The notes beneath the pieces are model-generated. The model did not search any database. It saw only the letters and a program-made list of their open reading frames with translations, and had not been told where the DNA came from. Shown here in pieces: positions 6,936-7,532 of a stretch of DNA of 7,532 nt. This DNA comes from an uncultured Curtobacterium sp. Lineage in GTDB: Bacteria; Actinomycetota; Actinomycetes; Actinomycetales; Microbacteriaceae. The position numbers were made by a program, and so were the translations under genes. Each line of letters opens with the position of its first letter. The stretch's first letter is position 1. The DNA is taken from assembly GCA_913774725.1 (NCBI GenBank), contig CAJYIG010000252.1, positions 1 to 7,532 on the forward strand. Reading direction: 5' to 3'.

Positions 6936-7292
6936 TCAGTGTGCGGCTGCGTACGCTTCCTGCACCTGGGTCGAGATGCGGCCGCGGCTCGAGACCTCGT
7001 ACCCGTTCTCCTTCGCCCACTCGCGGATCTTCGCGAGCTCCTCGGAGTTGCCGCGCTTCGGAGCGGACTTCGGCGCGGAGCCGCCGTTCCCGCCCGAACG
7101 ACGACCGGACACCTTGCGGGCCGCGGCGACGTAGTCGGAGATCGCTTCGCGGAACTTGTCGACGTTCTCGTCGGAGAGGTCGATCTCGTAGTTCGATCCG
7201 TCGAATGCGAACTCGACGGTCCGGCCTTCACCTGCGGCGATCGGCGAGTCGTCGAGGTCGTCGACGAGCTGGACGGTGACCTTCTGTGCCAT
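6936..7292 (-). CDS. lsr2: Lsr2 family nucleoid-associated protein (xenogeneic silencer)
   Basis: A 118-residue Lsr2 protein. Known Lsr2 proteins are small dimers that bridge DNA, prefer AT-rich minor grooves and silence horizontally acquired genes, like H-NS in enterobacteria. The N-terminal oligomerisation domain (1-60) begins MAQKVTVQLVDDLDD and includes VEFAFDGSNYEIDLS (26-40). A Gly/Ser/Lys linker spans about 61-80. The C-terminal DNA-binding domain (81-118) reads IREWAKENGYEVSSRGRIS, with the R103-G104-R105 hook that enters the minor groove. The ATG at 7292 has GGGAG (7299-7303) 6 nt upstream. It stands alone as a transcription unit with its own terminator and a relatively AT-rich upstream region. 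Mycobacteria do not have lsr2 at this position (between DUF2469 and yraN), so this copy may be a lineage-specific placement or one of several paralogues. Confidence 0.95.
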   Translation of the reverse strand: MAQKVTVQLVDDLDDSPIAAGEGRTVEFAFDGSNYEIDLSDENVDKFREAISDYVAAARKVSGRRSGGNGGSAPKSAPKRGNSEELAKIREWAKENGYEVSSRGRISTQVQEAYAAAH

Positions 7293-7415
7293 GTCGTGCT
7301 CCCGGATCGGTGGAAGATTTCTCCACCACCGTAGCGTGGGAATGACAAGAATGTCTGCAGAATGACACCGCGTCGTCATTTCCGCGACGAAGAATTGCGT
7401 TGCAGAAGACGACGA
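7293..7415 (-). promoter_or_regulatory. lsr2 upstream region with repeated motifs and a leader hairpin
   Basis: This spacer between the DUF2469 stop and lsr2 is much less GC-rich than the rest of the window (31 of 60 bases are A or T at 7341-7400). It holds GAATGACA twice (7340-7347 and 7360-7367, 20 bp apart, about two helical turns), with AGAATGTC (7349-7356) between them, so that GACA-AGAA-TGTC forms a small inverted repeat. Nearer the gene, GGTGGA (7309-7314) pairs with TCCACC (7322-7327) around a 7-nt loop, just upstream of the GGGAG ribosome-binding site. These are candidates for a promoter/operator and a 5' leader structure; Lsr2 autoregulation is plausible but inferred. Confidence 0.45.
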
Positions 7416-7532
7416 TCACTCGTCGAGTGCGAGTTCCTTCGGCAGTTCGAGTTCTCGCGACGTGAGTTCCTCGACGTTCACGTCCTTGAACGTGAGCACC
7501 CGCACCGACTTCACGAACCGGTCGGAACGGTA
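7416..7532 (-). CDS. DUF2469 family protein, C-terminal fragment cut by the window edge
   Basis: The minus-strand frame entering at the right edge encodes the last 38 residues of a protein and ends in TGA (7416-7418). It contains YRSDRFVKSVRVLTF followed by KDVNVEEL, which is the C-terminal signature of the actinobacterial DUF2469 family (Rv2901c type; full members are about 100 residues). The family is normally encoded just upstream of yraN and downstream of rnhB, which is the position seen here. Its function is unknown. It is interrupted only by the window end; nothing suggests it is broken in the genome. The tail after the conserved block (SRELELPKELALDE) is acidic and variable. Confidence 0.85.
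   Translation of the reverse strand, partial: YRSDRFVKSVRVLTFKDVNVEELTSRELELPKELALDE

Noticed and set aside
7228..7419. Small 63-codon minus-strand frame overlapping the lsr2 start
   Set aside because: It lies out of frame over the lsr2 N-terminus and leader, without a ribosome-binding site or recognisable sequence.

Overview
The window is a very GC-rich actinobacterial chromosome segment. Codon third positions are almost all G or C, GTG starts are common, and it carries Lsr2 and the actinobacterial DUF2469 family. Protein style and gene order fit the Microbacteriaceae (a Curtobacterium-like organism is my best guess, not proven). All genes are on the minus strand except one.

Layout from left to right: a C-run at the window edge; a sugar-porter MFS permease (45-1484, minus); a 496-bp gene-free divergent spacer (1485-1980) with four 33-bp tandem repeats and a small duplication of the permease's translation start region; a secreted or membrane-anchored degenerate M23/LytM protein (1981-2580, plus); then, convergent to it, the end of a minus-strand operon read in the order yraN, comM (yifB), dprA, xerC (6783 down to 2621). 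That operon has two 4-bp GTGA stop/start overlaps (yraN/comM and comM/dprA) and a 25-bp gap before xerC. Upstream of yraN is a strong 15-bp-stem hairpin terminator, then lsr2 (6936-7292), and at the right edge the last 38 codons of a DUF2469 protein (7416-7532), which runs off the window.

The backbone DUF2469 - yraN - comM - dprA - xerC - M23(opposite strand) is a conserved actinobacterial neighbourhood. In Mycobacterium tuberculosis the corresponding run is Rv2901c, Rv2898c, Rv2897c, Rv2896c, Rv2894c, Rv2891, followed by rpsB-tsf. Two things differ here: lsr2 lies between DUF2469 and yraN, and a sugar permease lies where rpsB would be expected.

Functionally, the operon groups DNA-processing proteins: DprA (RecA loader on incoming ssDNA), ComM/YifB (MCM-like AAA+ branch-migration helicase), YraN (predicted nuclease fold) and XerC (dimer-resolving tyrosine recombinase). 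Lsr2, next to it, silences AT-rich foreign DNA. Short related motifs occur upstream of both lsr2 and yraN. I see no CRISPR array, tRNA, rRNA, prophage or insertion sequence. The window is mostly conserved core genome, with its oddities in the spacers and in a low-complexity insert in XerC.
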